Shown: positions 55,165 to 63,998 of the stretch, one piece after another | Layout of the letters: each line of letters opens with the position of its first letter | How positions within the stretch are numbered: the stretch's first letter is position 1 | NCBI GenBank assembly: GCA_030844565.1 | Contig: JAUUNK010000004.1 | Span: 11,321-75,320 of the forward strand | From: Bacteroides ovatus | GTDB lineage: Bacteria; Bacteroidota; Bacteroidia; Bacteroidales; Bacteroidaceae | DNA length: 64,000 nucleotides | Reading direction: 5' to 3' | Made by a program: the position numbers and the translations under genes | Notes under the pieces: model-generated | Databases searched by the model: none | Seen by the model: the letters and a program-made list of their open reading frames with translations, nothing else | Told to the model about the DNA's origin: nothing

Positions 55165-56067
55165 CTATTCCATTATTCGGGTTTCCAATACTTGCTGCAT
55201 GGAGAAGTTCTCCAGGCCGAGATAATAGGACGCGGTGTCTACCAAAGCTTCCATTGGTACCAAGCCTATAATTTCACTGCCCACAATAGGAATGCCGTAG
55301 CGGCGCGCTTCAATGCGCACCAGTTCGAAAACACGATACAAGGAGGTACGGGTATAATCGGTCATATTAATAGACACCTGCGTCAAATTGCGGTCTTTCA
55401 GCTCCACTCCCATTGCTTTGACGTAGCGTAAACCACCGTTGATATGACGAATAGAGCGCGCAATGCGGTTAGCTATTTCAAGGCAGTGCGTACCCAAGTT
55501 GATATTATAAGCAATCAAGGGCATACGGGCGCCGATAGCTACGGTTCCAGCAGTAGGATGACGTTCGGAAGGTCCGAAATCGGGTGTCCATTCGGGAAGT
55601 TTTATCTTTTCTGCCATTCCTTCAAATTCTCCTTTGCGGATGGCGGCAAGGTTCTCCCGGTGGGGGGCGGTAGCCGATTTCTCATAGAGGAAGACAGGAA
55701 GGCAATAAAATTCTGCCACGCGCGCAGCTACTTCACGCGACAGGGCTACAGCTTCATCCATCGTGGTGTTACGAATAGGAATAAAAGGAACTACGTCCAC
55801 AGCTCCCATCCGTGGATGCTGTCCGGCATGGTGGTTGAGATCAATGAGACTAACAGCAACTCCTATAGCTTCTATCACTGCATCACGAAGCGGTTCGGGT
55901 TCACCAACAAGAGTGACTACCAAGCGGTTGTGGTCTTCATCGTTACTATAATCCAGCAACTTCACGCCTACTTTTCCTCGGAAAGGGGCGACTATTTTAT
56001 CTATCTTCTCTAAATCTCTCCCTTCACTAAAATTGGGGACACATTCGATAATTTTATTCCAGTTCAT
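55165..56067 (-). CDS. ftcD: Glutamate formimidoyltransferase
   Basis: 300 residues, cytoplasmic; moves the formimino group from N-formiminoglutamate to tetrahydrofolate, freeing glutamate. Family blocks: KIIECVPNFSEGRDLEKID at the N-terminus, YSNDEDHNRLVVTLVGEPEPL, HHAGQHPRMGAVDVVPFIP, PTAGTVAIGARMPLIAYNINL, VSINMTDYTRTSLYRVFELVR and SEIIGLVP. It contains only the transferase domain; the cyclodeaminase is encoded separately two genes on. Gaps are 11 bases to hutU and 6 to hutI. Confidence 0.96.
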   Translation of the reverse strand: MNWNKIIECVPNFSEGRDLEKIDKIVAPFRGKVGVKLLDYSNDEDHNRLVVTLVGEPEPLRDAVIEAIGVAVSLIDLNHHAGQHPRMGAVDVVPFIPIRNTTMDEAVALSREVAARVAEFYCLPVFLYEKSATAPHRENLAAIRKGEFEGMAEKIKLPEWTPDFGPSERHPTAGTVAIGARMPLIAYNINLGTHCLEIANRIARSIRHINGGLRYVKAMGVELKDRNLTQVSINMTDYTRTSLYRVFELVRIEARRYGIPIVGSEIIGLVPMEALVDTASYYLGLENFSMQQVLETRIME

Positions 56068-56078
56068 AAGCTCTCACA

Positions 56079-58067
56079 TTATAGGTTGTTCAAGACGGTT
56101 TCTATCAATTTATCGTCGGCAAGATAAGGCATGGTGATGTTGTAGTCTTCACCATGGGTTCGGTTGAAGGCTTCGCTGGTCTCCAAAGCATGTTCGTTGC
56201 GTGCCCACGAACGGCGTGCCACTCCGCCCATCACATCCCACAACATGGCGGAACGAAGAATTTCATCTACTCGTTCGCTGCCATCACATACCATACCAAA
56301 ACCACCGTTCACTGCCTTTCCTATCCCTACGCCTCCACCATTGTGCAACGCCACAAGGCTCATACCGCGCGCGCAGTTTCCGGCAAAACATTGCACTGCC
56401 ATATCTGCCATCACATTGCTGCCGTCTTTAATGTTGGAAGTTTCCCGGAAAGGAGAATCGGTTCCGCTCACGTCATGGTGGTCTCTGCCCAACATAATAG
56501 GACCCACTTCTCCACGACGTACCATTTCATTGAAGCGGAGAGCAATCTTCATTCGTCCTACAGCATCCTGATAGAGGATACGTGCCTGCGTACCCACTAC
56601 CAACCGATTCTTTTCTGCATCCCGAATCCAGTTATAATTATCCAGATCCTGCCCACGGCGCTGCACATCAATGCATTCCATAGCAGCCTGGTCTGTCTTT
56701 ATCAAATCTTCGTGTTTCCCGCTCAGGCACACCCAACGGAAAGGTCCGTATCCGTAATCGAAAAGCTGGGGTCCCATAATATCTTCCACGTAACTGGGCC
56801 ATATAAATCCGTCTTTCTCGTCGATTCCATTGCGGGAGATTTCTTGAACGCCTGCGTCATAGATAGCTTTCATGAAAGAATTGCCGTAGTCAAAGAAATA
56901 AGTTCCCCGCGCCACTAGCTTGCGGATGACCTCGAAATGCCGGCGCAAGGAAACATCTACCAATTGGCGGAACCCGGCAGGCGATTCATGTAACAATCGG
57001 GTGCGCTCTGCAAAGGTCAGCCCTACAGGACAATACCCGCCTTCGTAAACAGCATGGCAGGAGGTTTGGTCGGAAAGGAGTTCGATATGAATCTTTTCCC
57101 TTTCGGCATATTCCAGCAAATCTACTACATTTCCGTGGTATGCGATGGAGCAAGGTTCGCCACGCCGCATCGCTTCGTGTGCCATCCGGTAGGCTTCGGG
57201 TATATCATCCGTGACATGCCCTACCCATCCCTGCCGATAGCGAGTGTCGATACGCGAAGGGTCTACTTCGGCAATCACAGCCACCGCTCCGGCTATTTCT
57301 GCCGCTTTCGGCTGAGCACCGCTCATTCCTCCCAACCCGGAGGAAACAAAAAGATGCCCACGGAGGTCTTTATCCTGCGGGATGCCGAGTTTCAGTCTTC
57401 CGGCATTTAATAAGGTGTTGAAAGTGCCGTGTACAATACCTTGGGGACCGATATACATCCATCCTCCGGCAGTCATCTGCCCATAGTTGGCAACTCCCAT
57501 CTGGGCGGCAACATGCCAATCGTGCTGATTATCAAACTGCCCCACCATCAGCGAATTGGTGATAATCACTCTGGGCGCATCAGGGCGGGAATGGAAAAGC
57601 CCCAGTGGATGACCTGACTCTATGACAAGCGTTTGTTCCCGGGTGAGCACTTCCAGGTATTGTTTAATGAGGCGATATTGCATCCAGTTCTGGCAGACCT
57701 GCCCCGTCTCGCCATACGTGACGAGCTCATAGGGATAGAGGGCAATGTCGAAACAAAGATTGTTGTCTATCATCACTTGGAAAGCTTTGCCTTCGATGCA
57801 GTTGCCGCGGTATTCATCAATCGGCTTAGCTTTCAGGTCGCCTTCCGGACGAAAACGGTAACCGTAGATGCGCCCTCGTGTACGGAGTTCTTCGAGAAAC
57901 TCCGGGGCAAGTTGTTCATGAAGTCCGGTAGGAATGTAACGCAAAGCGTTCTTTAGGGCAAGGGCTGTTTGTGCCGGAGTGAGAGTGTACCCGCGGTCGG
58001 GGGCACGCCGAATACCCTCTACGAAAAGGGGATAAGGAGGCAGGGTGTCGCTAAGAGTGATTTTCAT
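56079..58067 (-). CDS. hutU: Urocanate hydratase
   Basis: About 662 residues from ATG 58067; three codons upstream lead only to a TTG. The enzyme uses tightly bound NAD+ to turn urocanate into imidazolone propionate. Family blocks: TYGETGQVCQNWMQY, MTAGGWMYIGPQGIVHGT, LFVSSGLGGMSGAQPKAAEIAG, DQTSCHAVYEGGYCPVG, IMGPQLFDYGYGPFRWVCLSG and LVALHNGGGVGIGKAVNGGFG. The length exceeds the roughly 550 of proteobacterial HutU, as is usual in Bacteroides and other groups with the long form. It is the first gene of the hut operon. Confidence 0.96.
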   Translation of the reverse strand: MKITLSDTLPPYPLFVEGIRRAPDRGYTLTPAQTALALKNALRYIPTGLHEQLAPEFLEELRTRGRIYGYRFRPEGDLKAKPIDEYRGNCIEGKAFQVMIDNNLCFDIALYPYELVTYGETGQVCQNWMQYRLIKQYLEVLTREQTLVIESGHPLGLFHSRPDAPRVIITNSLMVGQFDNQHDWHVAAQMGVANYGQMTAGGWMYIGPQGIVHGTFNTLLNAGRLKLGIPQDKDLRGHLFVSSGLGGMSGAQPKAAEIAGAVAVIAEVDPSRIDTRYRQGWVGHVTDDIPEAYRMAHEAMRRGEPCSIAYHGNVVDLLEYAEREKIHIELLSDQTSCHAVYEGGYCPVGLTFAERTRLLHESPAGFRQLVDVSLRRHFEVIRKLVARGTYFFDYGNSFMKAIYDAGVQEISRNGIDEKDGFIWPSYVEDIMGPQLFDYGYGPFRWVCLSGKHEDLIKTDQAAMECIDVQRRGQDLDNYNWIRDAEKNRLVVGTQARILYQDAVGRMKIALRFNEMVRRGEVGPIMLGRDHHDVSGTDSPFRETSNIKDGSNVMADMAVQCFAGNCARGMSLVALHNGGGVGIGKAVNGGFGMVCDGSERVDEILRSAMLWDVMGGVARRSWARNEHALETSEAFNRTHGEDYNITMPYLADDKLIETVLNNL

Positions 58068-58122
58068 ACTTATCAAAGATTAAGGACTACAATCTGTCAG
58101 GAATACTCCCGGATAACTCTTC

Positions 58123-58153
58123 GCAAGATAAAGAAAAACGAATTGAAATGCAA
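58123..58153 (-). promoter_or_regulatory. Possible promoter of the hut operon
   Basis: On the reverse strand TTG is followed after 20 bases by TATCTTGC (58123-58130), a partial match to TAnnTTTG. A start near 58116 gives a leader of about 49 bases to hutU. No hut regulator gene is nearby. Confidence 0.4.
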
Positions 58154-58208
58154 GGAAAAGGCAAACTTTATTATCAAAATGTTTTTTATCGGCTTCTTCC
58201 GCCAAGGG

Positions 58209-58856
58209 TTACGGTGCTTTCTTCTCTTCTGCCTGAAGACGCAAAAGGTATTTTCCCGTGACTCGTGCTTCTTGGCTGTCCTCACGCAAATATTCTTCTT
58301 TCCACTTAGGATGGCCTTTAAGAAGAAGCAACATTTTTTCTTGTCCTACGTAATCCACCTTCCCGGTTTCACCGTTCAACTCATAATATACACGATGGGT
58401 GACAAGGCTCGAAGTGGCAAGCGCATTCCCCACGCTTCCCCCCAGTTTAGCATCGTCTTCGTCTACAAATTCTCCGCCTATGACGGAACCAACGGGCATG
58501 GCACGGAAATAAATGTTGTTTCCCAACCGCAAAGCCGCAGCATACCACCCGCCGAAACGAAGCTTTTTATAACGGAGCTTGCGACAGTTAATGTATAATT
58601 CACCATTCTCCATCTGCACGGCAAAACAACGCTTCTTCAGCAACCGACGCATCGACTCATCATCTCCCGCCGTAATGCGATAATCGGCTCCGCCCGAGAG
58701 AACAACCTGGTTTCTGGACCGTTTCTCAACCTGCAACGAAGGTAATGTATCACCTTGCTGAGCAAGCAATTCTTTAAAATTAGAGTAGATGATATTTTGT
58801 GCAACAACAGGCAAACTACATACACTTATCAACAACATGATATACCACTTCTTCAT
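58209..58856 (-). CDS. Secreted protein of unknown function (possibly DUF6563)
   Basis: About 215 residues from ATG 58856, which is preceded at a good distance by AAGGAGG. Signal peptide MKKWYIMLLISVCSLPVVAQ (about 1-20). The mature part contains NFKELLAQQGDTLPSLQVEK, then a segment with several Arg/Lys and Cys (RRLLKKRCFAVQMENGELYINCRKL), and GSVIGGEFVDEDDAKLGGSVGNAL. I recall similar Bacteroides proteins of about 200 residues under the name DUF6563, but am not sure. Function unknown, likely periplasmic. It diverges from the MutS-like gene across the palindrome array. Confidence 0.7.
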   Translation of the reverse strand: MKKWYIMLLISVCSLPVVAQNIIYSNFKELLAQQGDTLPSLQVEKRSRNQVVLSGGADYRITAGDDESMRRLLKKRCFAVQMENGELYINCRKLRYKKLRFGGWYAAALRLGNNIYFRAMPVGSVIGGEFVDEDDAKLGGSVGNALATSSLVTHRVYYELNGETGKVDYVGQEKMLLLLKGHPKWKEEYLREDSQEARVTGKYLLRLQAEEKKAP

Positions 58857-58923
58857 ATTAAATCCTCCTTCCATAATCATACGCTTATTCGTGTGGAAAG
58901 TTATAGATTCCGGCGAAGAAAAG

Positions 58924-58931
58924 CAAATATA
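58924..58931 (-). promoter_or_regulatory. Likely -7 box of the secreted-protein gene
   Basis: On the reverse strand TATATTTG matches TAnnTTTG. A start near 58917 gives a leader of about 61 bases. No -33 TTTG at the usual spacing. Confidence 0.5.
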
Positions 58932-59030
58932 CGGGGCGAAAAGTTGAAAGGGAAAGCAACAAAAGGGCTCTTATTTAAAGAGAAGACAAGAAAATACTAT
59001 ACTAAGTTTGTCTTCATCGACCTATCAAAG

Positions 59031-59118
59031 TTTTGCCACCATGATGGCAAAGTTTTGTCGCCTCGGTGGCAAAGATTTGCCATCTTTGTGGCAAAGTTTT
59101 GCCATAGGTATGGCAAAA
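59031..59118. repeat. Four tandem 22-bp palindromic units
   Basis: Units at 59031-59052, 59053-59074, 59075-59096 and 59097-59118 follow TTTTGCCA-N6-TGGCAAAG without spacers. Each is an inverted repeat with 7-8-bp arms (TTTGCCA/TGGCAAA); unit 2 has TTTGTCG on the left arm. The 22-bp period is about two helical turns, so all units face the same side of the DNA. The array lies between the two divergent promoters, outside both predicted transcripts, which suggests an operator array. Confidence 0.85.
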
Positions 59119-59192
59119 TACGCTTATCAGTTAATTAAAACTAATTATCTAGCTCTAGGATAAGCACGCCATTCTCTACAAATCAAATATGC

Positions 59193-59200
59193 TACCTTTG
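59193..59200 (+). promoter_or_regulatory. Likely -7 box of the MutS-like gene
   Basis: TACCTTTG matches TAnnTTTG. A start near 59207 leaves only about 11 bases before the ATG at 59218, a very short leader without a clear ribosome-binding site. Confidence 0.55.
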
Positions 59201-59217
59201 CCTCAAAATTAAAAGAC

Positions 59218-61080
59218 ATGGAAGAAATCAATACCCTTATTCATACTTATCAAGATATTATACAGGAAACAAAAAAAGATCTTCGCCGGGCACGCCGGCG
59301 TATCCGCAACGTAAGCATGCTGCGACTGATACTCTTTGTAGAAGCGGTGGCTAGCCTCATCCTATTCTGGTCGGGAGGTTGGGTGAAGTTGTTTCTTTTT
59401 GTAGGTATCCCTTTCCTTGTCTTTCTCTGGATGGTGAAACTTCACAACCAACTCTTCGCTTGGAAAGATTTTCTGAAAAAGAAAATAGAAATCAATTCGC
59501 AGGAACTGAAAGGACTGGAATATGATACTTCGGACTTTGACGGTGGAAAAGAATATATCGATCCGTCACATTTATATACGCTCGATCTGGACATTTTCGG
59601 AGAACATTCATTGTTCCAAACCGTCAACCGCACTTCAACACCTATCGGCAAGGAGAAGTTGGCAAGCTGGTTCAATACTCATCTGAAAAAGAAAGAAGAC
59701 ATAGAACTCCGCCAACAAGCCGTACAGGAATTGACGGAAGACTTGCAATTCCGGCAAACATTCCGCATAGTGGGACTGCTGCGCAAAGGCAAATCTGCCG
59801 ACGAAACGGAAATCAATGCATGGGCGCAAACACCTAGTCACTACCGGAAATCACGGTTACTGCGCCTGTTACCCTACACTGTGATGCTTATCAATTTGAC
59901 GTGCCTCGCTCTCTCCCTATTAGGTGTCATCTCAGGAGGCACAGCAGGATGGGTGTTCGTGGGATTTATTATCTTTAGTTCCATCTTCTCCCGCGGCATC
60001 ACTCAAATACAGTCCATGTACGGAGAAAAGCTACAAGTTCTAGCCACCTATGCAGAGCAGATTCTCCTCATCGAAAAGAAAGAGATGCATAGTCCCCTGC
60101 TCCGGAAGCTGAAAGAACAATTAGTCCATGCGCCGGGGAAAAACAAAAGCCTTATTGCCCGTCCCGCCAATTTGGCTTCTCAAGCTGTGAAGCGCCTCGC
60201 CTCCCTCATGAACGCCCTCGACCAGCGAAACAACCTTATGATAAACGCCCTGCTGAACGGATTTATGTTCTGGGAACTCCATCAAGTGCTGCGCATTGAG
60301 ACATGGAAGGAAGAATATGCCGACGACCTCTCACGCTGGCTGAAGGTTATCGGAGAAATCGACGCCTACTGCTCACTGGCTACTTTCGCCTACAATCATC
60401 CTGATTATGTCTATCCGAAAATAACTTCGGTACCTTTTGAAATAAAGGCTAAAGCACTAGGGCATCCCCTGATGAACAGAGAAAAATGCGTGCGGAACGA
60501 TATAGATATTGAAAAACGTCCTTTCTTTATTGTTATCACCGGAGCCAACATGGCAGGCAAAAGTACTTATCTTCGCACAGTGGGGGTCAATTATCTGCTG
60601 GCTTGTATCGGACTGCCTGTGTGGGCAGACGAAATGGAGTTGTATCCGGCACAACTCATCACCAGCTTGCGCACCAGTGACTCCCTGGCTGATAATGAAT
60701 CGTACTTCTTTGCCGAACTAAAACGCCTAAAGATGATTATTACAAAACTTGAAGCTGGCGAGAAACTCTTTATCATTCTTGACGAAATTTTAAAAGGTAC
60801 TAATTCAATAGACAAACAAAAGGGCTCCCTTGCCCTTCTCAAACAATTTATTCTCCTACAAGCAAATGGAATCATAGCTACGCATGATCTCGCACTCGGT
60901 TCGCTAGCTACCTCTTTCCCTGAAAACATCCACAACTATTGCTTTGAAGCAGATATACGCAACAATGAATTATCTTTCTCTTATCAAATGAGAAGCGGTA
61001 TCGCCCAGAATATGAACGCCTGCTTCTTAATGAGAAAAATGGGGATAGCCGTCGTAGACGACGACTTATCCCCAGTCTAA
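59218..61080 (+). CDS. MutS-family ATPase with membrane segments
   Basis: 620 residues. The C-terminal half is a MutS-type ABC ATPase: Walker A in TGANMAGKSTYLRTVG (P-loop about 441-449), the signature region TSLRTSDSLADNESYFFAELKR, Walker B in FIILDEILKGTNS (about 517-529), and the His switch ATHDLALG. The middle (about 120-420) resembles the MutS core/lever domains (LDLDIFGEHSLFQTVNRTSTPIGKEKLASW). Unlike MutS, there is no mismatch-reading N-domain; instead there are hydrophobic segments at about 36-75 and 215-260 that should anchor it to the inner membrane. No Smr nuclease as in MutS2. Function is unknown; the family is common in Bacteroidetes. Confidence 0.88.
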   Translation: MEEINTLIHTYQDIIQETKKDLRRARRRIRNVSMLRLILFVEAVASLILFWSGGWVKLFLFVGIPFLVFLWMVKLHNQLFAWKDFLKKKIEINSQELKGLEYDTSDFDGGKEYIDPSHLYTLDLDIFGEHSLFQTVNRTSTPIGKEKLASWFNTHLKKKEDIELRQQAVQELTEDLQFRQTFRIVGLLRKGKSADETEINAWAQTPSHYRKSRLLRLLPYTVMLINLTCLALSLLGVISGGTAGWVFVGFIIFSSIFSRGITQIQSMYGEKLQVLATYAEQILLIEKKEMHSPLLRKLKEQLVHAPGKNKSLIARPANLASQAVKRLASLMNALDQRNNLMINALLNGFMFWELHQVLRIETWKEEYADDLSRWLKVIGEIDAYCSLATFAYNHPDYVYPKITSVPFEIKAKALGHPLMNREKCVRNDIDIEKRPFFIVITGANMAGKSTYLRTVGVNYLLACIGLPVWADEMELYPAQLITSLRTSDSLADNESYFFAELKRLKMIITKLEAGEKLFIILDEILKGTNSIDKQKGSLALLKQFILLQANGIIATHDLALGSLATSFPENIHNYCFEADIRNNELSFSYQMRSGIAQNMNACFLMRKMGIAVVDDDLSPV

Positions 61081-61093
61081 TATAATAGAGAGT

Positions 61094-61639
61094 TTATCCG
61101 TGAGACTTACTCTTTGTCAGAAACGCTGCCAAAGAAGAAGCATCGTTATCAGTATAATAATATACTGAAGTCACCGGCTGATAGGTGTACGGAATGAACT
61201 GAAACAGTTGCACCGCTGCAAATTTAGCATCCTTGGAAAGAATCACATCCATACGGACATTCCCGCTATGCTCGCTCTTGATGTCTGCATCCAACGGAAA
61301 AGCACCCGATTGTATAATATTGGAAAGCTCATCTTTGTATTTCAAATCAAAAAACAAGGAATGTTCTTTCGTGGCACTTCCGGTAGGTAAATAGACTTCT
61401 CTTTTAATTTTCCAGCAAAGACGAAAAACAGCTAGCAATAACAAGCCTGTACCCAATACCATCAACGCCATACTGAGCGTCGAAGATTTATCTTCCAATC
61501 CGAAAGTCACGGTAAAAGCCAGCACCCCGGCAACTAAAAGAATACAAGAAAAAACGAGTTCGGAAACATTGGTACGTTTCACTATATCTGGGTGGGAAGA
61601 TGCAAATATGGTTGCATCTATAGTTTGTTGAGTTGACAT
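61094..61639 (-). CDS. Membrane protein of unknown function
   Basis: 181 residues. Two adjacent transmembrane helices (about 28-48, ELVFSCILLVAGVLAFTVTF; and about 56-75, LSMALMVLGTGLLLLAVF), followed by a soluble domain (about 80-181; EHSLFFDLKYKDELSNIIQSG, AVQLFQFIPYTYQPV) that is probably cytoplasmic. I recognise no family. It converges with the MutS-like gene, with only 13 bases between the stops, and no terminator was seen there. Confidence 0.7.
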   Translation of the reverse strand: MSTQQTIDATIFASSHPDIVKRTNVSELVFSCILLVAGVLAFTVTFGLEDKSSTLSMALMVLGTGLLLLAVFRLCWKIKREVYLPTGSATKEHSLFFDLKYKDELSNIIQSGAFPLDADIKSEHSGNVRMDVILSKDAKFAAVQLFQFIPYTYQPVTSVYYYTDNDASSLAAFLTKSKSHG

Positions 61640-61811
61640 ATAATCTATTATTTATCTAATTAGCAAATTAAAACATCATATATACCGCCTATCTCCTTAA
61701 AAAGACATAACGCTACTTACCACACTAAACAATGGCATCTACGTCATACCTCACTTAATGAGAAAGGATAGGCAAAATAATAATTGAGTAAAACTGATAA
61801 TTGATAAACTG

Positions 61812-62264
61812 CTAAATAATAATACGTCTTAGAGCGAACACATAGTATTCACTTGAATGATAATAATTGCATGCAAGAGCATCGCCCTCATAGCCATATT
61901 TGGAATTCTGAAGCGATGAAGCCCCTATTTTAGCTAAATGGTGCAGTATATTTTTAAGGGAAAATAAATATTCCCCCGCCTGTAGACGTTGGAGCCGTAA
62001 AGAAGAAATGTGGTGAAATTGCAATCCCTCCACCATCTCAGCCATCAGACTATGATTCATACGGGAAGCTCTTGTATAATCCGGCTGTTCCTTCTCAAAT
62101 GCACTTCCAGAAAGTTCTTTCTGCATGCCTCTTTCACTTATGGCATTATTCTCCCCAATCGTCACTGCAGCTCTCTCAACCACTTCGACAACCGGACGTT
62201 CGTTCATCTCTACAAAAGAAACGATAGCCACAAGGAGTATAACTATTTTTAGAATTCTTGCCAT
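61812..62264 (-). CDS. Small exported protein of unknown function
   Basis: About 150 residues from ATG 62264 (a TTG four codons upstream overlaps the likely promoter). One N-terminal hydrophobic helix, ARILKIVILLVAIVSFVEM, acts as signal or anchor. The remainder is charged, with a possible amphipathic helix (SLMAEMVEGLQFHHISSLRLQ) and a Tyr-rich end (NYYHSSEYYVFALR). No family recognised. It stands alone between genes of different function. Confidence 0.6.
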   Translation of the reverse strand: MARILKIVILLVAIVSFVEMNERPVVEVVERAAVTIGENNAISERGMQKELSGSAFEKEQPDYTRASRMNHSLMAEMVEGLQFHHISSLRLQRLQAGEYLFSLKNILHHLAKIGASSLQNSKYGYEGDALACNYYHSSEYYVFALRRIII

Positions 62265-62273
62265 AATTGTATG

Positions 62274-62281
62274 CAAATATA
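62274..62281 (-). promoter_or_regulatory. Possible -7 box of the small exported-protein gene
   Basis: On the reverse strand TATATTTG matches TAnnTTTG. The predicted start (about 62268) lies only a few bases before ATG 62264, so the transcript would be nearly leaderless or the true start lies further in. Confidence 0.35.
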
Positions 62282-62433
62282 ACAGATAAATCCCAGAAGC
62301 GGTTTATAAAAAAACATTTTTAAGGTTTCTCTATATTCGGCGAAGAAGGATTAGTGAATTATTAACAGGAATATACAAAGCGCCAGGATAAGCTTCTGAT
62401 TGCCTCAGCTAATAATCATAAAATATCAGGATA

Positions 62434-62470
62434 TAAAAAAAGCTGTCCCCTTTTCAGGAACAGCTTTTAT
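62434..62470 (-). terminator. Rho-independent terminator after rplQ
   Basis: On the reverse strand AAAAGCTGTTCC pairs with GGGGACAGCTTTT (loop TGAAAA), followed by TTTTATATCC. It lies 25 bases after the rplQ stop and ends the ribosomal-protein operon. Confidence 0.92.
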
Positions 62471-62495
62471 CATATCTAATAAAATAATTATCGAA

Positions 62496-63002
62496 TTATT
62501 CTGCTGATTCAGCTTTAGGTTCTTCAGTAGCAGGAGCTTCCACAACTGGAGTTTCTTCTGTAGCCGTAGCAACATTAGCAGCGCCTTTTTTAGAACGGCG
62601 AGTGCGGGTAGCTTTCTTAGCCACTTTGTCTTTCGCCATGTTCTCATTGTAGTCAACAAGCTCGATAAAACACATTTCTGCGTTATCACCCAAACGATGC
62701 CCAGTCTTAATGATACGAGTATATCCCCCCGGACGGTCAGCAATCTTCACTGATATTTCCTTGAACAGCTCAGTAACAGCCATCTTATCTTGTAGATTGC
62801 TAAATACAACACGACGTGAATTAGTTGTGTCTTCTTTAGATTTTGTAATCAAAGGCTCCACAAACTTTTTCAAAGCTTTAGCCTTTGCAACAGTCGTAGT
62901 GATTCTTTTGTGCTTGATCAAAGAGCAAGCCATGTTAGACAGCATAGCACCTCTATGAGAAGCAGTACGACCTAAATGATTGAATTTCTTATTGTGTCTC
63001 AT
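62496..63002 (-). CDS. rplQ: 50S ribosomal protein L17 with C-terminal extension
   Basis: 168 residues. The L17 domain (about 1-115) shows [40 protein letters not shown] and [20 protein letters not shown]. From about 120 a basic stretch ([12 protein letters not shown]) is followed by an Ala/Glu/Thr-rich acidic tail of about 35 residues. Extensions of this kind are common in Bacteroidetes L17. It follows rpoA by three bases, the usual order at the end of the ribosomal cluster. Confidence 0.97.
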   Translation of the reverse strand: MRHNKKFNHLGRTASHRGAMLSNMACSLIKHKRITTTVAKAKALKKFVEPLITKSKEDTTNSRRVVFSNLQDKMAVTELFKEISVKIADRPGGYTRIIKTGHRLGDNAEMCFIELVDYNENMAKDKVAKKATRTRRSKKGAANVATATEETPVVEAPATEEPKAESAE

Positions 63003-63005
63003 TTT

Positions 63006-63998
63006 TTATTCTTTATCTAATTTATATTTAGAAATATCAGTTCCAAACGACAGATTCAGACCTTCCAGCAAATCATCAAGCTCGGTAAGCGATTTCTTTC
63101 CGAAATTCCTGAATTTCAGCAAATCAGTCTTGTTGAATTGCACCAAATCGCCAAGTGTCTCCACATCAGCAGCTTTTAAGCAATTGAGAGCGCGGACAGA
63201 CAAATCCATATCCACGAGCTTCGTTTTCAACAATTGACGCATGTGCAATACCTCTTCATCAAATTCTTCATTGCCGTCCACATCTGTATTTTCCAGAGTA
63301 ATCTTCTCGTCTGAGAACAACATAAAGTGATAAATCAGGATCTTTGCAGCTTCTTTCAGCGCTTCTTTCGGGTGAATGGAACCATCCGTAGTAATTTCAA
63401 GTATCAGCTTTTCATAGTCCGTCTTCTGTTCTACACGGAAGTTTTCTACAGCATACTTTACATTACGTATCGGAGTATAAATAGAATCGATTGGAATTAC
63501 ATTAACATCAGTACAAAATTCGCGGTTCTCGTCAGCAGGAACATAACCACGACCTTTGTTAATAGTAATATCAATCTGCATAGTTGCTTTAGAATCTAAA
63601 TGACAAATAACTAATTCCGGATTTAACACTTCAAACCCAGTCAAATACTTACCTATGTCACCTGCTTTAAATTCACTTGAATTCTCGACAGTGATACTCA
63701 CTTTCTCGCTCTCGAATTCTTCAACTACTTGCTTAAATCTAACTTGTTTCAGATTCAAGATAATATTGGTAACATCCTCTTTTACTCCAGGTACACTAGA
63801 GAATTCATGCTCCACACCCTCAATTTTGATAGTTGTGATAGCAAAACCCTCTAATGAAGAAAGGAGGATACGGCGTAATGCATTACCTACAGTAATACCA
63901 AAACCGGGTTCCAACGGACGAAATTCAAATTTACCGAATCTCGAATCCGCTTCCAACATTAATACTTTATCAGGTTTTTGAAATGCTAATATCGCCAT
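63006..63998 (-). CDS. rpoA: DNA-directed RNA polymerase alpha subunit
   Basis: 330 residues, complete; start ATG at 63998, two bases before the window end. The N-terminal dimerisation domain ([55 protein letters not shown]) and the C-terminal domain (about 255-320; [40 protein letters not shown]) are both present. The C-terminal domain contacts upstream DNA and activators. It is transcribed with rplQ; rpsD or another ribosomal gene is expected just upstream, outside the window. Confidence 0.98.
   Translation of the reverse strand: MAILAFQKPDKVLMLEADSRFGKFEFRPLEPGFGITVGNALRRILLSSLEGFAITTIKIEGVEHEFSSVPGVKEDVTNIILNLKQVRFKQVVEEFESEKVSITVENSSEFKAGDIGKYLTGFEVLNPELVICHLDSKATMQIDITINKGRGYVPADENREFCTDVNVIPIDSIYTPIRNVKYAVENFRVEQKTDYEKLILEITTDGSIHPKEALKEAAKILIYHFMLFSDEKITLENTDVDGNEEFDEEVLHMRQLLKTKLVDMDLSVRALNCLKAADVETLGDLVQFNKTDLLKFRNFGKKSLTELDDLLEGLNLSFGTDISKYKLDKE

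Larger units (their letters stand above)
58857..59217. other. Divergent intergenic region with two promoters and a palindrome array
   Basis: About 360 bases. It holds a leftward -7 box (58924-58931), four tandem 22-bp palindromic units (59031-59118) and a rightward -7 box (59193-59200). Nothing coding was found; the short frames here are low-complexity readings of the repeats. Confidence 0.8.

Noticed and set aside
56154..56918. 254-residue forward-strand frame
   Set aside because: Antisense shadow of hutU, which has full family motifs over the same stretch.
59031..59118. CRISPR-like array
   Set aside because: The units are contiguous and palindromic with no spacers, and no cas genes are nearby.
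62426..62743. 105-residue reverse-strand frame overlapping rplQ
   Set aside because: Out-of-frame reading of the rplQ tail and terminator, with a Leu/Lys-rich artefact sequence.
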